A stretch of 64,000 nucleotides of DNA. Origin: Megamerina dolium. Lineage: Eukaryota > Arthropoda > Insecta > Diptera > Megamerinidae. Where the stretch lies: NCBI GenBank assembly GCA_963854835.1, contig OY978526.1, positions 17,462,368-17,526,367 on the forward strand, read 5' to 3'. The notes under the pieces were generated by a model that was not told the DNA's origin, made no database searches, and saw nothing but the letters and a program-made list of their open reading frames with translations. Both the position numbers and the translations under genes were made by a program. Below, in pieces: positions 11,397 to 23,527 of this stretch (its first letter is position 1; each line of letters starts with the position of its first letter).

Positions 11397-12069
11397 CCAT
11401 TTTGTATTTAATTCACCATTTCAAGTGAACTATTTATGTAATTTCATTTAAAACAAGTAAATACCATAAATTGTAAAATACCATCGACCTTGATAAGATT
11501 CGTTGTTAAACAAAAAAAAAAACTTTTAATAAAACCTTGCATAAAATCAATATTTGCTATATTCAAATTTCATCATATATTTACATATAACAATAGCGCA
11601 TACTACACACATATCGTACTTTGCATGAATACAAAGTTTATTTTTAGTAGTTAACTTGTTCACGATTCAACAAATTTTGGTTTTTTTTTTTCATTTTGGG
11701 ATTTTTGCAAAAATAATCCATTTTCTAAATGCTCACAACCAAAATAGCGCAGCGAAATGGAATCACGCAAGCGAACAAACTCATAAGCATCATTGCATTG
11801 AATTGGATTGCATAAAACCCACTTAAGTCGAATAGACTAACACGTCGAATGATCGATTCTAATTTGCATATAGCTGCATATACTAGACGCCAACTAACGC
11901 GCGGCAGTTTAAATGCATCACAAATGTACCTGTGTATACGATGAGTATTTATACTCCTAGTATATCATATATATATATATAGCATATACACAGGCAATTT
12001 ATACTAGTCATATGCTGCTATTTATAACCAAGAATAGCAACAGTTTTACCTCACTTCCATCATATATAT

Positions 12070-13045
12070 ACATTAAGGTGGTCGAAAAATTACTGGGGGA
12101 TACATTCGATTTGTTTGAAAACCTAACGACCCCTAAGAAAGATTTTTAATCATTGCTCTTACAATTGATCCATAATATCGTGCCTCTGGAGGGATGAAAT
12201 GTAAATTAGGACATAATTTACCCGAACATACTAACGCCCTATCTCCATTGCGTCGAAGAGCTCTGCTAAAAAATTAAGACTTTTATAAAATTTGCTTCCA
12301 CTGATTCCAGTAGCAGCGCTTAGAGGTGTAAAATATATGACCGGCATAGAAAGCTCGTCTACAAAATTCGTATTTCTACAAATTTTTATAACTACTCCCA
12401 GGGTGACCCTAGAGAGGTCAAATATATGCCCAATCCCAATTTCATCGTAGCGCTTTTTCCAAACATACTTAAGCTCTACCACTACTTGTTAGGGGAACTC
12501 CCATAGGAAATTAACTTAAAAGCACCTCCAAATCTACAAATAATTCCATAGCTGCGAAGGAATCTCCTCTAGAGGGTGGAATGTGACTGCAATATATTAG
12601 ACTTATATTTTCAAAAATTTTGCCGAACATACTTACTACCTACCTCTACTTCTTAGTGGGACTGCAATTCAAAATCAATGAAATAATTTCCAAAATTGTC
12701 AAATAATCACATACATAGTTGCCTAGGTATCGTCTCTAGGAAGGTTGATAAATTACAACTGATGTAGAATTTTTGTTTATAAACGTTTCTAATGGAAAGT
12801 TCCTAAATTTTGTAAAGGCTTGAATTCCATGAACAAAAAAAAAAAGAAAAACAATGGAAAGTAAAACACTGAGTTTCTGAATGCACATCTAAAATCACTG
12901 TGGAATGACAAATTAATAAAAGTTATGGTAAAAACCCCATTATAGTCCAACAAAAAACATTTAATTGGAGCCTAAATGATCTCAAGTCAATTTTCCAATA
13001 TTGCGGTGCATATCTGAAATGTTTTTCATTGACCCACCCTAGTCT
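12070..13045 (+). repeat. Dispersed repeat with AAGGTGG/CCACCCT ends, locus 1
   Basis: The stretch begins ATTAAGGTGGTC and ends GACCCACCCTAGT, which are loosely inverted copies of each other, as in a DNA-transposon derivative. Inside, a diverged unit recurs. Landmarks of the type CTCTAGAGGGTG followed by AAATATATGAC occur near 12184, 12318, 12409, 12567 and 12733. They are interleaved with CCGAACATACTTAC and ACTTCTTAGTGGGAC. Related DNA occurs at 25300-25880 and 38834-39420. No protein is encoded; an 83-codon minus-strand frame here is incidental. Confidence 0.55.
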
Positions 13046-16000
13046 ATAATTATACGTAGTAGTATTGCATAGCTGCTACTCACATGTAACGATACCAACT
13101 CAAGCGCACTTTCGACGGTGTAAATCTTAATTTGCTTGTGAAGTGCAAGCGAACAAAATTTTTGATTCAAATAGTTGCCAAGGCTCAGTTAACAAGTCAT
13201 GAACTTGTACAAATATGCCCCTTCACAATTACCATTGCAAACCATAAACTATGGAACATGTATACACATAGTGTATATTCAAAAAGTGTATAGCTACATA
13301 GTGCAATAGCATCATTGTACCTATGCACAGACATTATAAACATTTATTGCCATTGTAATGCAACACTTGATGGAGCGCAACATACACAATATATATAACA
13401 TCAATTCAACGCAAATGCTTTGAACATATAACACCAATTGTAACAGTCAAGAGCTGTTGGTTCTTGACCTATTCGAATAATAGCTTGTTCCTTATCATTT
13501 GCAACAAAAAAAAAATGTTCCGAATTATTAAACACCATTTTTCTTTTAGATTTCAAATTATGACAAATATGTATGACAAATATAAATGTATAAATTATGA
13601 AATAAATTGCAATTTTCCACTATTATTTCTCTACTACAATTGCCAACAATGGAATCAATCATTGATTAGATTACACAATGCATGATATTTTTATTATTTT
13701 CTTTTGTATTAACTATGGGATATATGACATATGAAGAGAATTAATAATGTAATTTTGATATGCGATTCATAAATTGATTTGATTGACATTTTTTGGAATA
13801 ATAATAAAATCATTACATATTTACGCTACAATTAGAATTGCATTAAAAAGAAATTAGTTTATTTTGAGGCATTTTTTTATTTTTATTCTTTTTTGTTTAT
13901 TTTGTATGGGAGCTCTTTTAAGCGGTGGAGATAGAGAGCAATAGCAATGTGAGGAAAAAATGTTTTTGAGGAAAAATTCAGGGAAGTTGGCATTACATTT
14001 CATGTCTCTCATTGCATCTGGTGAATTGCGAGAACATATGGCGATTTTAAGGTATTTTTCGGTTCATTTTGTAGAGGAGGACACCTAAGAGGTAAAAATA
14101 AGAAGTCGAAATGTTGATGCGAAATAAGGAGGAGAACAAATGAATGAGTACCAGTCATAAATTTTACACTTCTGGAGGAACTATGAAAAACTTTACATAA
14201 ACATAAATTTTGCTGGGGTTCCTGCCTAAGAAACGAAGAACGAGAACAATTAATGGGACATTGTCATGCATTTTACCATTCTAGAAGTAACTCCCAGCAA
14301 GCAATGGAGTTAGTTCTCAATTTTCCTACCATTTTTTGCACCATTCTTATATGTCTCTACTCAAAAATAGGTCTAGAATAGTACACAGCAACATTACATA
14401 CAATAGGTATTATTGCTAATGAATTTTCAAACTAAACTATAATCAACCGCGTGCTTACGTATTAATTATTTGATTTATTTTTATCAAATAATTGCATATA
14501 CACATAATTACTGCTAACAAAATATTTCAATTTATTTTCATATAATTTCAACGAAATTTAATCAACTAATCTATTTGCATGCATATATACATAGGTTATT
14601 TTGTATATGACGTAATAGTCTTAAATTAAAACCATTACAACCATTACAACCAAACAAGCAAACACTGTCAAATCATTTGTACAATTAGTAGGTATTACAC
14701 AAGTCATTCACAAAATTATATATAGTTATATGCATACTACTACACTAATTGCATATGTATTTATAAAAAAAAAATGCCAACACTTTATCGTAGTTTGTTC
14801 CAGTACCATATGTATGTATATAGGTTTCATTGCATACATATGACCATATATTAGTATAATGTATAATATTTGCATGCCAAAACCTAAAGCTATTGTAGCT
14901 TACGTAAAAAGGATAACCAAAAAAAAAAAGGGTAAAATTTCTTTCTCTGAACAAAACAATGTAAATTATTTTAAAATTTAATAGAATTCTGGTGGAATTT
15001 TTTCTCTTTTTGCAGTTCTTGCAAAATTTAAAATAATTTGTTTTATTTTTTGCCCTTTTTAAACCGATAAAAAATATGCATAGTATTTTTATATAAATAT
15101 TTGTAGATACCTAAATGAAATAAGAATAAAAAATATATTTGTAATTAATCTTTTGTAGTCATCTTCCTGTATATTCTCATTGTTGAGTGTGAAATAATAT
15201 ACATAGGACTTATACCTACAAAGATATTTGATAGACACGTGCGTGCATTCAAATATTCATACATATTAATTTCAATAAATCAATATTTAATTCCATAAGT
15301 AGTTGCATCAAAAAAAAAAAAATATTTTTTTTTATATTTATATTAGAATTGTATGCATGTGTTTATAAATAGATAAATTATATAAAATTAAAAATAGAAA
15401 ATTTTATTTTAGATTTATTAAAGAAAACAGCCACGACTGTAGTATATACAGTAAGCTCATTTGTCACATTTTTGTTATAAAACCTTTTATGTTTTTTTTG
15501 CAAACCAATAAACAAAACAAAATCATGTTACTATATTTGAACCAAATAAAAAGAAAACCTTTATTTCAGCATAAAAAAAAAAATATATATATATAGTAAT
15601 TTTATCATACCATAAAAAAAGTGGTTGAATATAAAAAATTGAAATAAATTTCGATACAGTTTTGCCTTGTCATTTTTACTAAGAAATAACATAAATTCTC
15701 TGTAGCCATTAACGTACTCAAGAGTAGGTACGGTAGGTACATGCATATGGTATGTGCATAAGTATGAGTATAACATGTTAAGTTGTAATTTTCTTTTTAT
15801 CTATTTATTCTTCTTCATGAAACTCGTTAAATGCGTGTCAGTATAGTTAAGCAAAAAAAAAAAAACAAATATTTATTATATACATAGGTGTAGATACAAT
15901 TTTAGTTATATGGCAATCTATTGAAAACATTATTTATTTATTTACTTTCAATTGTCTATTATTATTATTATGATACCTACTACTACTATAAGACTGTACG

Positions 16001-17214
16001 GATAGGTACCTATTTTAACTTGAGAATGTGATACTCAAGTTCATGACTATAAACCATAGTGAAAAGGCGAGAAAATGTATATTTAATGTATAAGATTATT
16101 TTATAGCTTTTGTTAGAAAGTACAAGTATATAGTATATATGAGTATATGAATTTATTTATATATATTACTTTGGTATCATATTTCATATGCATCTAAAAT
16201 AATTCAAACTTATATCTACAAATTTAGTACAAATGATCAACGATGGCTGACATTGATTTTCAGTATGACAAATTTAATAACCGAAAAAGAATATGTCACT
16301 GGTAATATTGCATTTTTCTCGATTAATGCAACTACAAGGGCATATTGACAAGTTTACTAAATATACCGAAGAATAGTTTGCTTTTCTTGTTTACCAAAAT
16401 GTTATCTTTCACCAAGGTAGTGTATTACTCGCAGCTCAGCCATAGTGTTTGTATAAAACCACAAATTATGATTGCTGCAGCATACAGCATAATCCCCACA
16501 TCCAAAACATATTCAGCGAAAACAGATTTGATCGAATTTCAAAGTCATCGATGAAGTAAGCGGTAATTGTTCGTCATATCGTATTATCTAGTGGTTCTAA
16601 AGATGGTATTAAAATACCTCAAAAGGACTCAACTAGGATGAATCATTGAGAACCTTTGTTTGAAAATAAGTGGTCTAACTGAGGCAGCTTAATATTGACA
16701 TGTACTGTAATCTCTCAAATAAATCATAGTTAGTGGTATCTCACCGATTCCGTGTAATAAAAGCGAATATGGAAGAGAAGCCCTATTACTTTAACGAATT
16801 TAACAGGCAATGGCCAGTCCGCAGATAGACGTAGTTATGTTCTGTATCATTGAAAATGTCCACAGCATATATTTCGCTAATAGCCAAACTAAAGTGAACG
16901 AAATAGCAGAGGCCATAAGATACTATTCCTCATGATGGACAAGAACCGGATAGAGCTGATAATGGTGAAGCAGTGTTTGGGCATCTTAATGCGAAATTTG
17001 CAGAATTGTGTCAAGAATTTGTTATTACACATCAGAGAGACAAAACAGCAGTCAACACAATGTATTCTTCTGAAGGAATCTAATCGATAGAAGGCAATCA
17101 CGGATTCATGGGCTAAAAAGGTTATGGTCTTGATTTTATTATTATTATTATTATATTTCTTTTTTGGAACACAGTGGGAAATATCCTCAGTAAACGTCAA
17201 AAAAGGGAGAAAAA
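13046..17214. other. AT-rich non-coding DNA, no gene recognised
   Basis: The stretch contains A/T runs (15310-15335, 15571-15595) and several short frames without domains. DNA from about 16540 to 17200 is slightly less AT-rich and may belong to the decayed mariner that follows, but I could not align its N-terminal half. Confidence 0.45.
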
Positions 17215-17560
17215 CTTACGAGGTAATACTACAGCGAACTGCTGACGCAGTCGAGTAACAGCTTCAAAAAAAGAGAGAGAGAGTCGGCTCCGTTTGACTA
17301 ACAAAAACATGTTGTTTCACTAGAAAATATACAAACTCACAATATTCATTGCAAAATTGCATGAAATGAATTACGAATTTCTGCCGCACGAACCGTAATC
17401 GCCAAACCTGGCTCCCTTTGACTTTTTTCTATTCCTCAACCTGCAAATATGGATTGAAGAAAAAAAATTCAGCTCAAATAAGAAAATTATAGTCGAAATA
17501 TGCTAGAATTGTTCTTTGCAGATTTTGACAAATAATATTTTTTTTTCAAAAAAGAGGCAG
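17215..17560 (+). pseudogene. Decayed mariner transposase, C-terminal half
   Basis: Read across three plus-strand frames, the stretch gives YEVILQRTADAVE, then LFH and ENIQTH (normally HQDNAPxHTS). These are followed by NYEFLPHEP, SPNLAPFDFFLFLNLQIWIE and EKKFSSNKKIIVE. This order matches the last third of a mariner transposase of the kind with ELLPHPPYSPDLAPSDFFLF. The third catalytic Asp survives in PFDFF. The second, in HQDN, is lost. Many stops and frameshifts show an old relic. The terminal inverted repeats were not located. Confidence 0.65.
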
Positions 17561-19464
17561 AAATATAAACTTTTTTACAATTTACAATGATGCCCCTTCA
17601 ATGGGTAAATTAGGAGTGATTGGAGCTAAGTGTATTCAAGGTATCTGTTTTGCCATAAATTTTATACCTTTTGGAACAATTGCTGATAGCTGTGGACTTA
17701 TCTTCTAACTAGTTTTATAAATTAAGTTGGTTCTGCATATGTCATTATTCTCACAACAAACTTGTATATTACATATAATTAAAAATATATTACATATAAT
17801 TAAAAAAATTAAATTAAAATTTTCTGTTAAATTGGTAGGAAATTTCATTGAAATCATTTTTAATTTCGAATTTATATATTTATGTGTTAATGCAATTACC
17901 ACATGCGGTCATATCCGGTTTCATATTTATGCAGTAATATAAAATAATTTTCATATTGAGAAATTTGCATTTTGACACTTTCACAAATATCACAATGTAT
18001 AACATCAGAAAGAAGCAACAACAACAACAAAACTGAACAAAAATGCTAACAATACAAAAAGTTGTTCATGTAAATTGATATGAATTTTATTATACCTACA
18101 AGTATTCACCAACATTCAAATTTACACAAATAAAGTTATTTATGAACATCGAACAACTCTGTGCTGCACTCTGGCTAAAGTGAATTTCATGAGCATGTAT
18201 CAACCAAAAACAACAACAAAAACAATTGAGGGGGGTTGGGGAAAAAACTCGCAACTAATTCCATTAATACACATCATTAGGCTGTCATCAGTCACGCAAA
18301 ATGTCATCACAGTGGAACAATATGTGTATGTGTGTGTGTGTGGCATAGTGAATACGTACAATAAACAAGCGCGAAAACGATACAAAACGAATAACTAATT
18401 TATTGATGAGAATGAGTGTTGCTGATGGGTATAGGTATGTACTAAGGCACTAAGTATATAATACAAGTATGATAGTAATGTATGCTTGCGGATTGGGTTC
18501 TTATGGTATTATATGTTATTATACCTATGTATATGGCAACCTGTTGCATTTTCATGTTGTATGTTCAAATTATGTTATACTAGGTAGTATGTCAAAAAGC
18601 GATTATGTACATATACATGTGATGTGAACTATGAAATGCCCTACATTGTAGTGGAATATTCAATCTTTCACCCTTTTTGATGACAAAATATAAATGAATG
18701 CATCAGCATAGAAATATAGCATACAATGAAGTCGCTATATTTGACTACATGATATTCATATCATATTTATTGACCTTTTGAAATCCAATTTATACGATGA
18801 GCTCGATCTTGGATTCTTTCCCCCTAGCATTTCACATGGCAAAATTCTAATTACAATATATTGTTATGAGAATGTAAAAATAATATATATGAAGTACATA
18901 AATGTCGCATTCATCAGTAGTTCATGGTCGCATTTTATACAAAAAAAAAAAAAAAAAAAAAAAAGAACACAATGCATACAATCATTGACCCTTTTAACTC
19001 TTTTTTATATTTAGAAATATTTGCCAAAAAAAATAAATTGTATAAATATTTTATAACAATGCCAATCATTCAACGAATAATTTAAGCTCTAAATCGTCTT
19101 TTGACCAAAATTATATATATATAATACATTTGAATTATTTATAAAAATCATGCTATGGAGAGAGAGAAAGAATTGCTAACAATGTATTAAGCGAATCGAT
19201 GAAAACGCAAATAATCAATCAATCAACATTAATCAGAATAGCAACGACAACAGCAGTTGCATATTTATAGGCGGACATGCTTTCATGGTAATGGCAATAC
19301 TAATTATTATAATACGTACGTATATGAATTGTCATTATATATTGTGGTATTGTTTCGAATTCCTTTTATTTTCGGTTTTGTAATTTTAATTAATAAACCA
19401 CAACGGTTCATTTTTAATAAATGTCCATTTTACATGGAAGTCATATAAGTGAAAATCGGTTGAC
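17561..19464. other. AT-rich non-coding DNA with poly-A tract
   Basis: The stretch holds a GT run near 18324-18340, an uninterrupted 24-base poly-A at 18941-18964, and no recognisable gene. Confidence 0.55.
18941..18964. repeat. Poly-A tract
   Basis: Twenty-four consecutive A, not preceded by recognisable retrotransposon sequence. Confidence 0.9.
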
Positions 19465-19476
19465 ATATTCGCAGTA
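19465..19476. repeat. Target site duplication, left copy
   Basis: ATATTCGCAGTA, identical to 22449-22460. Confidence 0.9.
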
Positions 19477-19478
19477 AC

Positions 19479-19652
19479 GTAAATAATGAGCAGAAACACT
19501 CACTGCCAACCCAACAGCCAAGTACTCTTGAACATTTGCTTCAAACATTAATTCAGAATATGAACCAATTCATGAACTCAATGCAAACAATGATGCAAGA
19601 AATGATGAAAAATCAATCGATGTTACTCCAAACATTGCTATCCAGACCATGA
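19479..19652 (+). CDS. Jockey ORF1 (gag-like nucleic-acid-binding protein), C-terminal remnant
   Basis: Fifty-seven codons in frame up to TGA at 19650-19652. The peptide is rich in Met, Gln and Leu (LEHLLQTLIQNMNQFMNSMQ, then TMMQEMM), the helical tail typical of jockey-type ORF1 proteins. The zinc-knuckle part is missing because of 5' truncation. Its stop overlaps the ORF2 start as ATGA, so the two frames are coupled as in other Jockey elements. Confidence 0.75.
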   Translation, partial: VNNEQKHSLPTQQPSTLEHLLQTLIQNMNQFMNSMQTMMQEMMKNQSMLLQTLLSRP

Positions 19653-22297
19653 GTTGTCTCAAGATATGCCACTGGAACGCCAACGGCTTAAGCCAGCACC
19701 GTTTGGAGCTAATTCAATTCCTTGAATCCAACCAGATCGACATAATGATGATATCTGAGACCCATTTCACTGACAAAAATTGCTACCAAATACCATATTA
19801 CAAACTGTACACTACAAACCATCCGCATGGTAAGGCACGCGGTGGAACTGCCATATTGATAAAAAGCAGAATAAAACATCATGTTCTCGAAGATTTCAGT
19901 AGCGTCTACTTGCAAGCAACATCTATATGTCTGGAAGAATACATCTCTAAGCTAGTAATATCTGCGATATACTGTCCCCCAAGATACAGTATTACCGAAC
20001 AGCAATATAAAGAATTTTTCTCAACTCTTGGTAGCAAATTCTTGGTTGCTGGCGATTTCAACGCCAAACACACTCACTGGGGCTCCCGCTTAATAACTCC
20101 AAAAGGCAGAAGACTATGTTCAATCATCACTAACCATGGCTACGATGTTATTTCGAATGGTCAACCGACATATTGGCCGACGGACAAGAGGAAAATACCC
20201 GATCTCATAGACTTTGGAGTCGCCAAAGGTTTGCAGATGGAAAATATCTCCACAGAGTGTAATTATGATCTATCATCTGACCACTCACCCACGGTAATAT
20301 CTATAAAATCACCAAGCCCCCAAGGCAATTGCGTTAGAAAGAAAATAGACTGGTTAAAATTCAAGAAATATATAAATTCCCATCTTCCTCTAAGTACTGT
20401 ATTAAGAAATGGACACGATGTAGACTCAGCACTCGAAAAATTCAACCAGCTACTCTCATTAGCTCTCAGCTCAGCCACCTGCACTAAGGTATGCAAGCAA
20501 TCAAAATATAGCCAATACACACCAGCAGACATTGAATTGCTAGTAAGACAGAAAAGAAGACTCCGAAGACAATGGCAAGAATTCAGATCACCGAATCTGA
20601 AAACACAGCTACAGCACTGCACTCGAAAGTTAAAGCAAGCCTTGAAAAATAAAAACAACAAAGAGTTAGAAGAGCACATAGCGAAATTAACACCTGGTGA
20701 AGCGTCAGACTACTCTTTGTGGAAATCAGCAAAAAAATCAAATCGGCCAATTCTCACTGATTCCCCCATCCGTTTGAGTGACGGTAATTGGGCTAGAAGC
20801 AACTGTGAGAAGGGTTTGGCTTTTGCAAACCACCTAAAAAGTGTGTTTACACCCAATCCACCTTCTTCACAGTCCTCATTACCAAAATTAACTTCTCAAC
20901 CTTGCTCAATAACGCTCAAAATTAAAAAAAAGGACATATTCAAAGCAATTTATAAAGATTTAAACCCAAAAAAATCACCTGGTCCAGATAAAATTACCGG
21001 TAAAATGATAAAAGAGCTACCTCCGGCTTCAGTAATTCATCTGATGCACATTTTCAATGCTATCCTTCGTATTAAACACTATCCCAAATGCTGGAAAACT
21101 TCAAAAATTATTATGATAGCAAAACCAGGAAAAGACCCTACAAAAGTTGCATCGTACAGACCTATCAGCCTCCTGCCTCTACTTTCTAAAGTATTCGAAA
21201 AGCTACTTGTCATGAATATAACTCCATTTATTAATCTCAACCAACTGATTCCTCAACATCAGTTTGGATTTAGAAAACAGCACGGCACAATAGAACAAGT
21301 CCACCGCATTGTAACTCTGATAAGGAACACTTTTGAAGAAAAAAAGTATTGCTCAGCTGTCTTTCTTGATATCACTCAAGCTTTCGATAAAGTATGGCAC
21401 GATGGCCTTATTTACAAACTCAAACTATTACTGCCTGCAAATGTCTCCTCATTGCTTAGTAGCTACCTCACGAAAAGACAATTTCTCGTACATCACAAGG
21501 ATTACACAACAAATCCATTGGATATTCACGCTGGCGTTCCTCAAGGAAGCGTTTTGGGTCCCTTACTGTATCTCTTATACACTTCAGATATGCCCAACAA
21601 TAACTATACATTCATATCGACCTTTGCTGATGATACGGCAATATTGTGCTCTCGCTCTAACCCCATAGAAGCTACTAAACTCCTGCAGACTCATGTCGAT
21701 TCTCTCGAAATCTGGCTAGCAAAATGGCGTATAAAAGTCAATGAATCAAAGAGCGTACATGTAACCTTCACGCTAAGGCTAGATACATGTCCCCCACTTA
21801 AAATTAATGGCCAATCAGTTCCACAATGTTCCTCAACAAAGTACTTGGGTATTCACCTCGACAGAAGGCTGACATGGAAAAATCACATAGAGGCAAAGAA
21901 AACTCAGATCAAGCTTAAAATGAATCAGTTATGGTGGCTGTTACACAAAAGATCAAAGTTGAATCTTGAATACAAAGTGCTATTATATAAAGCAATCCTG
22001 AAACCAATCTGGACTTATGGTATTCAGTTTTGGGGCACCGCATCTCCCTCTAATATCGAAAAATTGCAGCGAATACAATCCAAGTGTCTGCGAATTATTG
22101 TAAACGCGCCTTGGTATATGAGGAACGTTAACATCCATCGAGATTTAAATGTATCCACAATTTCTGAGGAAGTTGCAATGTACTGCAGAAGCTACATTCA
22201 AAAATTACACAATCATCCGAATCCTCTTGCTAGGCAATTGTTGCTGAGCAAGGGGCATCGTCGATTAAAAAGAAAAGACACACTGAATATGCTGTAA
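19649..22297 (+). CDS. Jockey-clade ORF2: apurinic-like endonuclease plus reverse transcriptase, intact
   Basis: An uninterrupted 882-residue protein. The N-terminal endonuclease nicks target DNA: KICHWNANGL (residues 5-14), SETHF (36-40, catalytic Glu), AIYCPPR (106-112), AGDFNAKHTHWGS (134-146) and SSDHSPT (209-215, catalytic Asp-His). The central reverse transcriptase has KSPGPDKITG, SYRPISLLPLLSKVFEKLL, HQFGFRKQHGTIEQVHRI, motif A FLDITQAFDKVW (572-583, Asp574), GVPQGSVLGPLLYLLYTSD and motif C FADD (659-662). The C-terminal part reads WTYGIQFWG and NAPWYMRN, characteristic of Jockey. No RNase H domain is present, as expected. Start chosen at the ATGA overlap with ORF1. All catalytic residues are present, so the protein looks functional, although the element lacks its 5' promoter. 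Confidence 0.95.
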   Translation: MSCLKICHWNANGLSQHRLELIQFLESNQIDIMMISETHFTDKNCYQIPYYKLYTTNHPHGKARGGTAILIKSRIKHHVLEDFSSVYLQATSICLEEYISKLVISAIYCPPRYSITEQQYKEFFSTLGSKFLVAGDFNAKHTHWGSRLITPKGRRLCSIITNHGYDVISNGQPTYWPTDKRKIPDLIDFGVAKGLQMENISTECNYDLSSDHSPTVISIKSPSPQGNCVRKKIDWLKFKKYINSHLPLSTVLRNGHDVDSALEKFNQLLSLALSSATCTKVCKQSKYSQYTPADIELLVRQKRRLRRQWQEFRSPNLKTQLQHCTRKLKQALKNKNNKELEEHIAKLTPGEASDYSLWKSAKKSNRPILTDSPIRLSDGNWARSNCEKGLAFANHLKSVFTPNPPSSQSSLPKLTSQPCSITLKIKKKDIFKAIYKDLNPKKSPGPDKITGKMIKELPPASVIHLMHIFNAILRIKHYPKCWKTSKIIMIAKPGKDPTKVASYRPISLLPLLSKVFEKLLVMNITPFINLNQLIPQHQFGFRKQHGTIEQVHRIVTLIRNTFEEKKYCSAVFLDITQAFDKVWHDGLIYKLKLLLPANVSSLLSSYLTKRQFLVHHKDYTTNPLDIHAGVPQGSVLGPLLYLLYTSDMPNNNYTFISTFADDTAILCSRSNPIEATKLLQTHVDSLEIWLAKWRIKVNESKSVHVTFTLRLDTCPPLKINGQSVPQCSSTKYLGIHLDRRLTWKNHIEAKKTQIKLKMNQLWWLLHKRSKLNLEYKVLLYKAILKPIWTYGIQFWGTASPSNIEKLQRIQSKCLRIIVNAPWYMRNVNIHRDLNVSTISEEVAMYCRSYIQKLHNHPNPLARQLLLSKGHRRLKRKDTLNML

Positions 22298-22448
22298 AAT
22301 TGCTACATCTCGCGACTCACCAAATTGTGATGGAACGTAGGGGATATCACATAGTTTTATTTAGTTTGTAAGATTTGAATACTTATTGTTAGTTTCTAAG
22401 TATTTAAGAAAGATTCAATAAAAAAAATAAGCTAAAAAAAAAAAAAAA
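22298..22448 (+). other. Jockey 3' UTR and poly-A tail
   Basis: A short untranslated stretch ending in CAATAAA-like signal and an A run just before the right target site duplication. Confidence 0.75.
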
Positions 22449-22460
22449 ATATTCGCAGTA
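22449..22460. repeat. Target site duplication, right copy
   Basis: ATATTCGCAGTA, identical to 19465-19476. Confidence 0.9.
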
Positions 22461-22839
22461 TTTCAAAAAAATATATTACGATTAGGGGTATTTAAATATT
22501 TTGTGTATTGTGTGTGAAATATATGAATAAAATAATTTCAATAAAAAACGAAACTTCTTAAATTACTATATTTAATGATATTTGGTTCCGTATTCATTTA
22601 GCTCAGCATTATAGATTCCATAATTAAAAGTTAAAAGTGAATTATTTTAAATTAACAGTCAAAATGGAGCAATTTTGCAAAAACGTGTGCTTTTTAAAGC
22701 AAAGCTGCCGTTCTAGGAGGAACATTTTCTCTTTATGCGGTCAATATTAACTTGAACGCAAAGCCCTCCTTTTCACAGATCCAAAAGCAATAATAATGAT
22801 AAAGAAAAATAATAATAATAACATTTCAAACGTTTATTA
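22461..22839. other. AT-rich non-coding DNA, nothing recognised
   Basis: No coding or repeat signal beyond AT-rich sequence and a few AAT repeats near 22800. Confidence 0.5.
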
Positions 22840-23140
22840 TCTACTACAGTACAATATTTTTCGACATTATTGCAAAAAAAAATTACAATAATATCGAAAT
22901 GAAATATTTAGATTCAGAATTTCGAGATTATTTCGAACAATTTTGCATTTAAGCCATGAAATGAGACTTTACAAAATTACAAAATCGACATTGCTGTAAA
23001 AATTTAGCAATAATATCGAAAAAAATGTGTAACATAAGAAAAGAATTCGACAATATTCTAAGGAAAATTTCGATATTATTGTATGAATTTATTATTTCGA
23101 CTTTATTGCAAAAATCATTCGACATTAATGTAAGGACAAC
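22840..23140. repeat. CGACATTATTGC-motif repeat family, locus 1
   Basis: Variants of CGACATTATTGCAA and its reverse complement (TTGCAATAATATCGAA) recur in both orientations, for example near 22862, 22889, 22986, 23009, 23048, 23071, 23098 and 23120. Similar DNA occurs at 48770-49450 and 54530-54940. Confidence 0.55.
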
Positions 23141-23223
23141 CTTGCTATTTATTCATTAAATCCATGACATTAATATCCATCATTGGTGAATATTTTGATA
23201 CACATACATAGAATGTACTCTCT

Positions 23224-23243
23224 CACACACACACACACACACA
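23224..23243. repeat. (CA)n microsatellite
   Basis: Ten CA units. Confidence 0.9.
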
Positions 23244-23506
23244 AATACAAACATATAGTTATATACAACCAACTAACCATCCATTATATTCAAGCTGTTG
23301 TGACACATGCTGCTTAAATAAGTTAAACAATTTGTTCAATTTAAGTATTATGGTTTTTTTATCCACTTTGTTTTTATTCATTTTTTTTTTCATTACATTG
23401 CATGTACTAGTATGTAGTACAATTTTGTACGAATATGTCTATATGTATACATATGAAATCAATGAAAACATTCCATGGATTCACTGATTTATTATATCAA
23501 TAAAAT

Positions 23507-23527
23507 ACACACACACACACACACACA
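23507..23527. repeat. (AC)n microsatellite
   Basis: About ten AC units. Confidence 0.9.

Larger units (their letters stand above)
10651..12069. other. Intron-like AT-rich DNA with CAA/TTG microsatellites
   Basis: I see no coding exon. The stretch contains the 10911-10957 CAA array, a TTG array at 11378-11396 and T runs near 11680. TA repeats lie at 11968-11980. Confidence 0.55.
19477..22448 (+). mobile_element. Jockey-clade non-LTR retrotransposon, 5'-truncated, with target site duplications
   Basis: The insertion is flanked by perfect 12-bp copies of ATATTCGCAGTA at 19465-19476 and 22449-22460. It ends in an AATAAA-like signal (about 22417) and a poly-A tail. It keeps the tail of ORF1 and all of ORF2, so it is truncated at the 5' end, as usual for target-primed reverse transcription. 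Perfect duplications and an undisturbed ORF2 mean a recent insertion. Confidence 0.92.

Noticed and set aside
12231..12482. 83-codon minus-strand open frame
   Set aside because: It lies wholly within the dispersed AAGGTGG-family repeat and resembles no protein.
20263..20679. 138-codon frame antisense to the LINE ORF2
   Set aside because: Shadow of an intact 882-codon gene on the other strand.
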